NCBI RefSeq assembly: GCF_020715685.1 | Contig: NZ_CP085840.1 | Location: 1,550,001 to 1,614,000 of the forward strand | Source of the DNA: Dermatobacter hominis | GTDB taxonomy: Bacteria > Actinomycetota > Acidimicrobiia > Acidimicrobiales > Microtrichaceae | Direction: 5' to 3' | DNA length: 64,000 bases | Shown: piece after piece, positions 56,947-64,000 of the stretch | How the letters are laid out: each line of letters starts with the position of its first letter | Numbering within the stretch: position 1 is the stretch's first letter | Translations under genes and position numbers: made by a program | The notes under the pieces: model-generated | What the model was told of the DNA's origin: nothing | Database searches by the model: none | The model's input: only the letters and a program-made list of their open reading frames with translations

Positions 56947-58158
56947 TCAGGCGAGCTCGGCGATCGCGTCGCCACCGCCCCGGCGGTGCAGCGCGAGCCC
57001 GAGCAGGAACAGGCCGAGCATGGTCGCGGCCACGCACGAGAACAGCACGGTGGCCCCTGCGGCCTCGTAGACGATCGGCCCGACCAGGGCTGCGGTGCCG
57101 GCTCCGACCTGGTTGACGGCGTGGGCCAGGCCCTGGCCCGCGGCCACCTCCTCGGGGCGGCAGGCCCGGAGCATGGCGGTCTGCACCGCCGGCGTGGCGA
57201 CCGACTGCGGGAGGGCCTCGAGCAGCCCGACCGCGGTGATCAGCAGCGGGGCCGACAGCAGCCCGTACGCGATCGTCGTCGGGATGATGAGGCAGATGCC
57301 GTACGCCGTGGCCCGGACCGGACCGATCCGGTCGGCCAGGCGGCCGCCCGCCGGGGCGAGCAGCACGATCGGCAGCGAGTACAGCGACAGCCCGATGCCG
57401 ATGAACAGCGTCGTGGCGCCCTGGTCGGTGAGGTAGCGGGACCAGAGGGCGTCGTAGATGCCGACCGGCAGGAAGATCGTGAGCGACAGCAGCGCCGCAC
57501 CGGCGACCGACCCGCGCCGCAGCATCCGGAAGGACCCCAGGGCCGAGGAGCGGGCGGTGTCGACCGGCAGCGCGGGCAGCCGCACGGTCGTGATCCACAC
57601 GGCCAGCCCGACCTGCACCAGCCCGATCAGCACCAGCGGCGCCCACAGGCCGACCGCCTCACTCAGCGCGGAGCCGATGACCGGGCCGGCCAGGAAGCCG
57701 CCGAGCTCGGCGCTCGTCAGGCGCCCGAGCCGCTGGCCCGCCTGGCCGGGATCCCCGACGGTCACCACCTTGCGCGCCGCGGGGAGGAACACCCCGTAGC
57801 CGAGGCCCTCCAGGAGCCGGGCGCCGGTGAACTGCCACAGCTCGGTGCCGGCCGCGAACCACAGGAGGCCCGCGGCCGACAGGGCGACGCCGCCCACCAT
57901 CAGGAGGCGGGCGTGGCCACGGTCGGCCAGACCGGCGAGGAACAGTCCCGACACGAGCGCGGCGATGAACGTCGCCGCGCTGAGGACGCCGAGGCCCTCG
58001 GCGGAGAACCCGTAGCGGTCCTGGAACTCCGCGAGCAGCGGGAAGATGACGCCGACCCCGGCGCCGAGCGACGACGCGCCGACGAGCACCGGCAGCAGCG
58101 GCACCGACGGGTCGGCGGCGTCACCGGGCGCGCGCGGGGACGGGGTCGGGGCGCTCAT
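56947..58158 (-). CDS. MFS transporter
   Basis: This 403-aa protein has twelve predicted helices. The first half includes LVGASSLGAGVGVIFPLLAE and the loop motif LAGLADRGHARLLM, a form of the MFS motif A. The second half includes PAGGRLADRIGPVRATAYG, the matching motif A. The pattern, with GARLLEGLGYGVFLPAARK, fits drug/proton antiporters. It is divergent from aguA and convergent with the amine oxidase, so an amine or polyamine substrate is possible but unsupported. Confidence 0.9.
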   Translation of the reverse strand: MSAPTPSPRAPGDAADPSVPLLPVLVGASSLGAGVGVIFPLLAEFQDRYGFSAEGLGVLSAATFIAALVSGLFLAGLADRGHARLLMVGGVALSAAGLLWFAAGTELWQFTGARLLEGLGYGVFLPAARKVVTVGDPGQAGQRLGRLTSAELGGFLAGPVIGSALSEAVGLWAPLVLIGLVQVGLAVWITTVRLPALPVDTARSSALGSFRMLRRGSVAGAALLSLTIFLPVGIYDALWSRYLTDQGATTLFIGIGLSLYSLPIVLLAPAGGRLADRIGPVRATAYGICLIIPTTIAYGLLSAPLLITAVGLLEALPQSVATPAVQTAMLRACRPEEVAAGQGLAHAVNQVGAGTAALVGPIVYEAAGATVLFSCVAATMLGLFLLGLALHRRGGGDAIAELA

Positions 58159-58260
58159 GGCCCCATCGTGCCAGCCGGTGCGGCGGGCCGAGGACCCCGT
58201 TCCGGGCGGCGGAGCGGTTCGCCGTGGGCGCGGGCGGCCCGACGCGGCAGGCTGTGGCGG

Positions 58261-59370
58261 ATGAGCGTGCGAGTGCCCCCCGAGTGGGAGCCCCACGAGC
58301 GGACGATCGTCTGCTGGCCGGCCCGCGACGACCTGTGGGGCGGGCTGCGGGACCGGGCCGTCGAGGACCACGCCGAGATCGTCGCCGCGGTCGCCCGCTT
58401 CGAGCCGGTGACGGTCGTCGCGCACCCTCGCCACGCGGAGGAGGCCCGGGCGCGCTGCGACGCGGCGCTCGGCGGCGGGGCGCACGCCGTCGAGGTCGTC
58501 GAGATCCCGATCGACGACTCGTGGGCCCGCGACTCGGGCCCGCTGCACGCCCGTCGTCCCGACGGGGGCCTCGTGGTCTCGGGGATCACGTTCGACGGCT
58601 GGGGCCGGAAGTTCGAGCCGTTCGACCAGGACGCGCTCCTCGGTCGCCGTTGGGCGGAGCGGTCCGGCCTCCCGTTCGTCGACGTGCAGGCGCGGACGCC
58701 CGACGGCGAGGTGCGCCCGTTCGTGCTCGAGGGCGGCTCGGTGACCGTCGACGGGGCCGGCACCGTCGTCACGACCGAGCAGTGCCTGCTCCACCCGAAC
58801 CGCAACCCCGAGCTCACCCGCGCGGGGATCGAGGCGGCGCTCGGTGCTGCGCTCGGGGCGACGACTGTCGTGTGGCTCCCGTTCGGGCTCGTGCTCGACC
58901 ACGACACCGACGGCCACGTGGACAACGTCGCCGCGTTCGTCGGACCCGGGGTGGTGCTGGCCCAGGGGTGCGACGACCCGTCGGAGCCCGACCACGACCG
59001 GTTGGCGATCGACGTCCGCTGCCTCCGCGGCGCCCCCGACGCTCGGGGCGAGCCGATCGAGGTGGTCGAGGTGCCGGTGCTGCCCTTCACCGAGGTCGCC
59101 GGGACCCGCGTCGCCGTGCCCTACCTGAACCTGTACCTCTGCAACGGCGGGGCCCTGGTCCCGGTCTGCGGGCACCCGGCGGACGACGAGGTGCTGGCGC
59201 TGATCGGCGAGCAGCTCCCCGGGCGCCAGGTCGTCGCGGTGCCCGGCGCCGTGCTCGCCCACGGCGGTGGCGGTCCGCACTGCATCACCCAGCAGGTGCC
59301 CGCCGCGACGGCCCCGGGCGGCCCGCCGACCGGCGCTGTCACACCCGGGCGCGAAGGTGGTGGCGCATGA
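58261..59370 (+). CDS. aguA: Agmatine deiminase
   Basis: This is a 369-aa guanidino-modifying enzyme converting agmatine to N-carbamoylputrescine and ammonia. It has PPEWEPHERTIVCWPA, DDSWARDSGPLHARR, VLEGGSVTVDG, DHDTDGHVDNVAAF and the catalytic Cys at about 341 in HGGGGPHCITQQVP, all in family order. The stop overlaps the aguB start (ATGA), giving translational coupling. It is the first gene of a four-gene run with aguB, egtB and egtD. Confidence 0.95.
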   Translation: MSVRVPPEWEPHERTIVCWPARDDLWGGLRDRAVEDHAEIVAAVARFEPVTVVAHPRHAEEARARCDAALGGGAHAVEVVEIPIDDSWARDSGPLHARRPDGGLVVSGITFDGWGRKFEPFDQDALLGRRWAERSGLPFVDVQARTPDGEVRPFVLEGGSVTVDGAGTVVTTEQCLLHPNRNPELTRAGIEAALGAALGATTVVWLPFGLVLDHDTDGHVDNVAAFVGPGVVLAQGCDDPSEPDHDRLAIDVRCLRGAPDARGEPIEVVEVPVLPFTEVAGTRVAVPYLNLYLCNGGALVPVCGHPADDEVLALIGEQLPGRQVVAVPGAVLAHGGGGPHCITQQVPAATAPGGPPTGAVTPGREGGGA

Positions 59371-60380
59371 GGCTGATCACGGCCGACCACGTCCCCGACT
59401 CCCCCGCCCGCACCCGTCCCCCGGAGCGGGCGCCCTGGCGCGTCGCCGCGGTCCAGCACCGCTGGCACGCCGACGCCGAGCAGCACGCCGAGGCGCTGGC
59501 CGACGGCGTCGCCACCGCCGCCGGGGCCGGCGCCCACCTCGTGTGCCTGCAGGAGCTCACGCTCTCGCCGTACTTCGCCGCCCTGGCCGACGGGCCCGAG
59601 GGCCTCGCGCTCGACGGCCGGCCCGTCGCCCCCGAGGACCTGCGCTCCGGCCCCACCCGGGCGCTGGCCGAGCGGCTCGCCGTCGCCCACGGCGTCTTCG
59701 TGTCGGCCTCGCTGTGGGAGGCCGACCCGGCGATCGCGCCCAGGGGCTGGAACACCCAGGTGTGCGTGGGCCCCGACGGTGCGCTGGTCGCCGCCACGCG
59801 CAAGGTCCACATCCCGGTCACCGAGGGCTACCGGGAGGACCTCTACTTCCCGCCCGGGGCGCCCGACGCCGTCGACGGCGACCTGTTCCCCGTCGCCGAC
59901 CTCTCGGGTGCCGCCGTCGGGTTCCCGACCTGCTGGGACCAGTGGTTCCCCGAGCTGGCGCGGGCCTACTCGCTCGGCGGGGCCGAGGTGCTGGTGTACC
60001 CGACCGCGATCGGGAGCGAGCCCGACCACCCCGGGTTCGACACGCAGCCGCTGTGGCAGCAGGTCATCGTCGGCAACGGCATCGCCAACGGCACGTTCAT
60101 GGTGGCGGTCAACCGTGTCGGCACCGAGCAGGTGTCCGACGCGGCGCCGCGGATCGAGTTCTACGGGTCGTCGTTCATCAGCGACCCGTACGGGAGGGTG
60201 CTCGTCCAGGCACCCCGACACGAGCCGGCGGTCATCGTCGCCGACCTCGACCTGGACGCCCGGCGGGACTGGTTGGAGCTGTTCCCCTTCCTGACGACGC
60301 GACGACCCGAGGCGTACGGGGTCCTCACGTCGGGTAGGTGGGGTGCCGCGAACGCGGGGAGCACAGAGAGAGGGACCTGA
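59367..60380 (+). CDS. aguB: N-carbamoylputrescine amidase (nitrilase superfamily)
   Basis: This 337-aa nitrilase-fold enzyme has the Glu-Lys-Cys triad at Glu63 (LQELTLSPYF), Lys146 (RKVHIPVTEGY) and Cys189 (PTCWDQWFPE). The CWDQWFPE context and YPTAIGSEP are typical of N-carbamoylputrescine amidases. It completes putrescine formation from agmatine and releases CO2 and ammonia. The reading frame ends within TGATG, sharing one base with the egtB start. GAGAGGGA near its end serves as the egtB ribosome site. Confidence 0.94.
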   Translation: MRLITADHVPDSPARTRPPERAPWRVAAVQHRWHADAEQHAEALADGVATAAGAGAHLVCLQELTLSPYFAALADGPEGLALDGRPVAPEDLRSGPTRALAERLAVAHGVFVSASLWEADPAIAPRGWNTQVCVGPDGALVAATRKVHIPVTEGYREDLYFPPGAPDAVDGDLFPVADLSGAAVGFPTCWDQWFPELARAYSLGGAEVLVYPTAIGSEPDHPGFDTQPLWQQVIVGNGIANGTFMVAVNRVGTEQVSDAAPRIEFYGSSFISDPYGRVLVQAPRHEPAVIVADLDLDARRDWLELFPFLTTRRPEAYGVLTSGRWGAANAGSTERGT

Positions 60381-61777
60381 TGACCGGGATCGACGTGACC
60401 GACGACGGCGCACGCGGCGCGCCGCCTGCTGCCCCGGGCCCCGGCCGCCGGGGCGGCGCGCCGCGGGGCATGTGCCCCACTGACTTCTGCACCGTGCGGG
60501 GCCGCACCGAGGCGCTGGCCGCACCGCTCGGGCCCGAGGACCAGGTGGCCCAGTCCATGCCCGACTGCAGCCCCACGAAGTGGCACCGGGCCCACACGAC
60601 CTGGTTCTTCGAGGAGTTCGTGCTCGGCCCGCACGTGTCCGGCTACGAGGTGGTCGACCCCGACCACCGCTACCTGTTCAACAGCTACTACGAGTCCGTC
60701 GGGGCCCGTCAGCCCCGGCCCCGTCGCGGCATGATCACCCGCCCGACCGTCGAGCAGGTCGGCGAGTACCGCCGGGCGGTCGACGAGTCGGTGCTCCGGC
60801 TGCTCGACCGGCTCGCCGCCGAACCCGATGCGGGCGCGTCGTCGCTGATCGAGCTCGGCCTCCACCACGAGGAGCAGCACCAGGAGCTGCTCCTCATGGA
60901 CGCCAAGCACCTGCTGTTCCAGAACCCGCTGCACCCGGCGTACCGGGTCGACGCCGCGCCCGACCCGATCGGCGTCGACCTCACCTCCGGCGCCGTGCCC
61001 GTCGTGCGCCCCGACGGCTGGACCAGCCACGCCGGCGGCCAGGTCGACATCGGCGTGCCCGCCTCGGCCCCGGCGCAGCGGGACGGATTCGCGTACGACA
61101 ACGAGTCGCCCCGCCACACGGTGCACCTGGCCCCGTTCGCGCTGTCGGACCGGCTCGTCACCAACGGCGAGTGGCTGGCCTTCATGGACGACGGCGGGTA
61201 CCGCCGCCCCGAGCTGTGGCTGAGCGACGGGTGGGCGGTCGTCAACGACCAGGGGTGGGACGCGCCGCTCTACTGGTCCGACGACGCGGACGGCACCCCG
61301 AGCCTGTTCACGCTCGCCGGGCCGCAGGCGATCCGGGCCGACGACCCGGTGGTGCACGTGAGCTACTACGAGGCCGATGCCTTCACCCGCTGGGCGGGGG
61401 CCCGCCTCCCCACCGAGGCCGAGTGGGAGGTCGTGGCCCGAGAGCACGCGGTCGACACCTCGCCGCTCGAGCTCGACGCCGCGCCGCACCCGCGGGCGCC
61501 GGGCTCCCGGCCGGGCACCGTCACCGGCGCCGACCCGCGCCAGTACGTCGGCGCCGTCTGGCAGTGGACCGCCAGCGCCTACCTGCCGTACCCGGGGTTC
61601 CGGACCGCTCCGGGCGCCGTGGGCGAGTACAACGGCAAGTTCATGGTCAACCAGCACGTCCTCCGGGGCGGGAGCTGCGCCACCCCGCCCGGCCACGACC
61701 GGGCGACCTACCGCAACTTCTTCCCGCCGGCGGCGCGGTGGCAGTTCGGCGGCCTTCGACTGGCGACCGATGCCTGA
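60380..61777 (+). CDS. egtB: Ergothioneine biosynthesis sulfoxide synthase EgtB
   Basis: This is a 465-aa non-heme iron enzyme joining hercynine to a thiol (gamma-glutamylcysteine or cysteine) with O2. The N-terminal DinB-like domain supplies iron ligands: His69/His72 in KWHRAHTTWFFEE and the histidines of LHHEEQHQELL (about 163 and 167). The C-terminal formylglycine-enzyme-like domain has ARLPTEAEWEVVAR, AVWQWTASAYLPYPGF and VLRGGSCATPPGH. A Gly/Ala/Pro-rich extension of about 35 residues leads. It overlaps egtD by 8 nt. Confidence 0.95.
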   Translation: MTGIDVTDDGARGAPPAAPGPGRRGGAPRGMCPTDFCTVRGRTEALAAPLGPEDQVAQSMPDCSPTKWHRAHTTWFFEEFVLGPHVSGYEVVDPDHRYLFNSYYESVGARQPRPRRGMITRPTVEQVGEYRRAVDESVLRLLDRLAAEPDAGASSLIELGLHHEEQHQELLLMDAKHLLFQNPLHPAYRVDAAPDPIGVDLTSGAVPVVRPDGWTSHAGGQVDIGVPASAPAQRDGFAYDNESPRHTVHLAPFALSDRLVTNGEWLAFMDDGGYRRPELWLSDGWAVVNDQGWDAPLYWSDDADGTPSLFTLAGPQAIRADDPVVHVSYYEADAFTRWAGARLPTEAEWEVVAREHAVDTSPLELDAAPHPRAPGSRPGTVTGADPRQYVGAVWQWTASAYLPYPGFRTAPGAVGEYNGKFMVNQHVLRGGSCATPPGHDRATYRNFFPPAARWQFGGLRLATDA

Positions 61778-62780
61778 GCCCGACGGGGCCGACATCCCGG
61801 ACCTCGACGACCGGGTCACCGTCCGCGTCCACCTGGACCCGGCGGACTGGTCGACGCACCTGGCGGAGGAGACCGCGCGCGGCCTGCGGGACCGGCCGCC
61901 GTGGATCCCGCCCGTCTGGTTCTACGACGAGGCCGGCTCGAAGCTGTTCGACCACATCACGCGGCTCCCCGAGTACTACCCGACCGAGGCGGAGCGCTCG
62001 ATCCTGCGGGACCGCGCCGGCGACATCGCCCGCCTCACGTCGTCGCCGACGCTGATCGAGCTCGGCTCCGGCACGTCCGACAAGACGATGCTGCTGCTCG
62101 ACGCGCTCGAGTCGGTCGGGACCCTGCGCACGGTCGCCCCGTTCGACGTCAGCGAGGAGGTCCTCCGCTCGGCGTCGCGCACGATCGCCGCGACCTACCC
62201 CGACGTCACCGTCGACGCGGTCGTGGGCGACTTCCACCGGCACCTCGGGCACGTGCCCACCGGCGACGGCGCCGTCCTGGCCTTCCTCGGCTCGACGATC
62301 GGCAACCTCGACCCCGACCAGCGCGGCGGGTTCCTGGCCGCGGCGGCCGCCACGCTGGCCGACGACGACTGGTTCCTCCTCGGCACCGACCTGGTGAAGC
62401 CGGTCGACCGGCTCCTCGCCGCCTACGACGACGCCGCCGGCGTCACCGCCGAGTTCAACCTCAACGCGCTGTCCGTGGTGAACCGCGAGCTCGGCGCCGA
62501 CTTCGATCGCACCCGGTTCCGCCACCGCGCCCACTGGGACGACGACGGCGAGCGCATCGAGATGCACCTGGTGGCCGACGGCGACCAGACGGTGACGCTG
62601 TCGGCGCTCGACGACCTGGTCGTCGACCTCCGCGACGGCGACCACATCCGGACCGAGATCAGCACCAAGTTCACGCCCGAGGGCGTGGCGGCCGAGCTGG
62701 CCGATGCCGGCCTCGAGGTGGTCGAGCGCTGGACCGACGCCGACGGCGACTTCCTCCTCACGCTCGCCCGGCGCGCCTGA
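61770..62780 (+). CDS. egtD: L-histidine N-alpha-methyltransferase EgtD
   Basis: This 336-aa AdoMet enzyme trimethylates histidine to hercynine, the first step of ergothioneine synthesis. It has PPVWFYDEAGSKLFDHITRL, PEYYPTEAERSIL, LIELGSGTSDKT for AdoMet binding, VLAFLGSTIGNLDPDQR and a C-terminal SLSALDDLVVD-like segment typical of EgtD. ATG 61770 lies inside the end of egtB, so the two are coupled. egtA, egtC and egtE are not in the window, so cysteine may be the EgtB co-substrate or the other genes lie elsewhere. Confidence 0.95.
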   Translation: MPEPDGADIPDLDDRVTVRVHLDPADWSTHLAEETARGLRDRPPWIPPVWFYDEAGSKLFDHITRLPEYYPTEAERSILRDRAGDIARLTSSPTLIELGSGTSDKTMLLLDALESVGTLRTVAPFDVSEEVLRSASRTIAATYPDVTVDAVVGDFHRHLGHVPTGDGAVLAFLGSTIGNLDPDQRGGFLAAAAATLADDDWFLLGTDLVKPVDRLLAAYDDAAGVTAEFNLNALSVVNRELGADFDRTRFRHRAHWDDDGERIEMHLVADGDQTVTLSALDDLVVDLRDGDHIRTEISTKFTPEGVAAELADAGLEVVERWTDADGDFLLTLARRA

Positions 62781-62790
62781 GGACCGGCGC

Positions 62791-62831
62791 CCGTCCTGCT
62801 GCGCAGGATAACGGGGTCGCGCGCAGGACGG
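62791..62831. terminator. Hairpin between convergent egtD and the TrhA gene
   Basis: CCGTCCTGC (62791-62799) pairs perfectly with GCAGGACGG (62823-62831), with a partial inner GCGC stem. Total 41 bp, not the 50-bp type. It lies 10 nt after egtD and 10 nt before the convergent gene. Confidence 0.55.
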
Positions 62832-62841
62832 AAGGCTGCGA

Positions 62842-63510
62842 TCAGCGGAGGGCGAGCGCGACGACGGCGAAGTGGCACGAGCCGGCGGCCACGGTCATGG
62901 TGTGCCAGACCTCGTGGTAGCCGAAGACGTGCGGGATCGGGTCGGGCCAGCGCCGGCCCAGCACCACCGCGCCGACCGTGTAGAGCAGCCCGCCGACCCC
63001 GAGGAGGACGAGCTGGACCACGTCGAGGCTGGTGACCAGCGCCGGGACCGCCACGACGGCGGCCCAGCCGATCACGATGTAGAGCCACGAACCCGCGCTG
63101 CCGGGTCCCTTGCCCAGCATCGTCATCTTGGTGATCACGCCGCCGATCGCCGCCACCCAGACCACGACGAGCAGCGGGATGCCCCACGCCGGCGGCAGCG
63201 CGAGCAGGCAGAGCGGCGTGTAGGTGCCCGCGATCAGCACGAAGATCATCGAGTGGTCCATGCGCCGGAACCACTTCACCGCCCGCTCGGTCCGGGCCAG
63301 CCGGTGGTACGAGGCGCTGACCGCGAACAGCCCGACGAGCGAGGCGGCGTAGATGGTGACCGCCACCTTCGCGAGCGGCCCGGAGGCCATCAGGAACAGC
63401 ACCAGCGCGGCGGGGGTGGCCACGACGGCGGCCAGCAGGTGCACGCGCCCCCGCCAGACCGGCCGGGGACCGTAGGCGTCCAACGCGTCCAGCGTGTCCA
63501 GCAGGTTCAC
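62842..63510 (-). CDS. Hemolysin III / TrhA-type PAQR membrane protein
   Basis: This 222-aa protein from GTG 63510 has seven predicted helices. The family markers are SASYHRLARTERAVKWFRRM, DHSMIFVLIAGTYTPL and HEVWHTMTVAAGSCHF, which carry the Ser/Asp/His metal-site residues of the PAQR/hemolysin III superfamily. B. subtilis YqfA-type and E. coli TrhA relatives act in membrane homeostasis; real hemolytic activity is not implied. It is convergent with egtD. Confidence 0.9.
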   Translation of the reverse strand: MNLLDTLDALDAYGPRPVWRGRVHLLAAVVATPAALVLFLMASGPLAKVAVTIYAASLVGLFAVSASYHRLARTERAVKWFRRMDHSMIFVLIAGTYTPLCLLALPPAWGIPLLVVVWVAAIGGVITKMTMLGKGPGSAGSWLYIVIGWAAVVAVPALVTSLDVVQLVLLGVGGLLYTVGAVVLGRRWPDPIPHVFGYHEVWHTMTVAAGSCHFAVVALALR

Positions 63511-63691
63511 CCGGACAGTGGACCACGGCGGGCGCCGCGATGGAAGGCGCGTGATCGGGGACCCGCCGCGGACCCGCCGGCGGAACGACCGCGGAACGGC
63601 CGTGGGCGCCGACCGGTTCGCCGGATCCGCGGACGTCGAACGGGGTTCGACGGTCCTTGACGGGGGAACGCGGCTCGACTCACATGCAGGC

Positions 63692-64000
63692 ATGCCCGAG
63701 CTGTCGCTGTCACAGACCGTCGACGACCTCTCCGCCCAGGGGTGGGAGGCGGAGTTCTCGGCCGTGGACGGCGGGCTCCTGCTCTGCGGGCCCTGCGGCC
63801 ACACGATCTCGCCCGCCGAGGTGCAGATCGACAGCGTCAACCGGTTCGAGGGCGCCAGCGACCCCGACGACGAGGCTGCGGTGTTCGCGCTGACCTGCCA
63901 CTGCGGCTGCAAGGGCGTGTACGTCGTCGCCTACGGCCCGTCGATGTCGTCCGCGGACGCCGACGTGGTCGCGCAGCTGTCACGGCGGGCGCCGTCGGTG
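63692..64000 (+). CDS. Protein of unknown function with Cys-rich motifs (partial, runs off the window)
   Basis: An open frame from ATG 63692 continues without stop for 103 codons to the end. It contains LLCGPCGHTISPAEV and a second cluster FALTCHCGCKGVYVV, which together could bind zinc. The first part (SQTVDDLSAQGWEAEFSAVD) is acidic and soluble. I do not recognise the family. Confidence 0.6.
   Translation, partial: MPELSLSQTVDDLSAQGWEAEFSAVDGGLLLCGPCGHTISPAEVQIDSVNRFEGASDPDDEAAVFALTCHCGCKGVYVVAYGPSMSSADADVVAQLSRRAPSV

Overview
The window is very GC-rich, densely packed actinobacterial chromosome. Short gaps, many GTG starts, TANNNT -10 boxes lying 6-10 nt before start codons, an archaeal-type valS, ergothioneine genes, an ECF41 sigma locus and an AbiEi/DUF559 orphan suggest the class Acidimicrobiia (Iamia/Ilumatobacter-like). 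That placement is inference; no rRNA or complete tRNA is present.

Layout. 1-1306: end of an unknown gene and a ferritin-like protein. 1319-6974: a 5.5-kb accessory segment bracketed by a 78-bp direct repeat of the 3' end of an acyl-CoA dehydrogenase gene. It carries a complete ECF41 module (AhpD-like protein, sigma factor, NmrA-like oxidoreductase, two matching promoters) and small membrane or lipoproteins. 6898-13531: the intact dehydrogenase with a palindromic operator, a beta-propeller lipoprotein, cysS, a degenerate GAF-GGDEF protein and an SDR. 13668-23522: valS, a PH-domain membrane protein with a 59-aa partner, a MscS channel, and a GGDEF-EAL protein coupled to two related membrane proteins, one ending in a metallophosphoesterase. 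23560-30575: acyl-CoA synthetase, a frameshifted CoA-transferase, a pentapeptide lipoprotein and lacZ. 30577-36879: a minus-strand run (sigma-70, unknown, tyrosine phosphatase, Bcp), a PGPGW protein, a short PEP-synthase-like protein and an epoxide hydrolase. 36963-40963: PimB-like mannosyltransferase, dienelactone hydrolase with an AT-richer insertion at its 5' end, an eIF2B-fold protein and a thioredoxin-like protein. 41063-42620: an AbiEi/DUF559 gene flanked on both sides by palindromic repeats. 42634-49800: SDR, LLM oxidoreductase, VOC protein, copA with a CsoR-like operator, rRNA methyltransferase, CbiX and DUF305. 49938-54047: DUF4230 protein and a MacB-like ABC transporter. 54205-56915: C69 peptidase and amine oxidase. 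56947-64000: MFS exporter, an aguA-aguB-egtB-egtD operon, a TrhA protein and a truncated gene.

The most unusual signals are two sets of fixed-length intergenic palindromes. Five elements are each exactly 50 bp (two 23-nt arms around a 4-nt loop). They share a GYTCTGT foot but have unrelated, self-complementary inner stems, and each lies 3-62 nt after a stop codon. A second set of six elements, each exactly 49 bp (12-nt arms, 25-nt variable centre), brackets the AbiEi/DUF559 gene in a way that recalls REP sequences around their RAYT gene. Two further observations are mechanistic: a pair of divergent leaderless genes whose -10 boxes share one TA step, and two near-identical ECF41 promoters driving the two halves of the ECF41 module.
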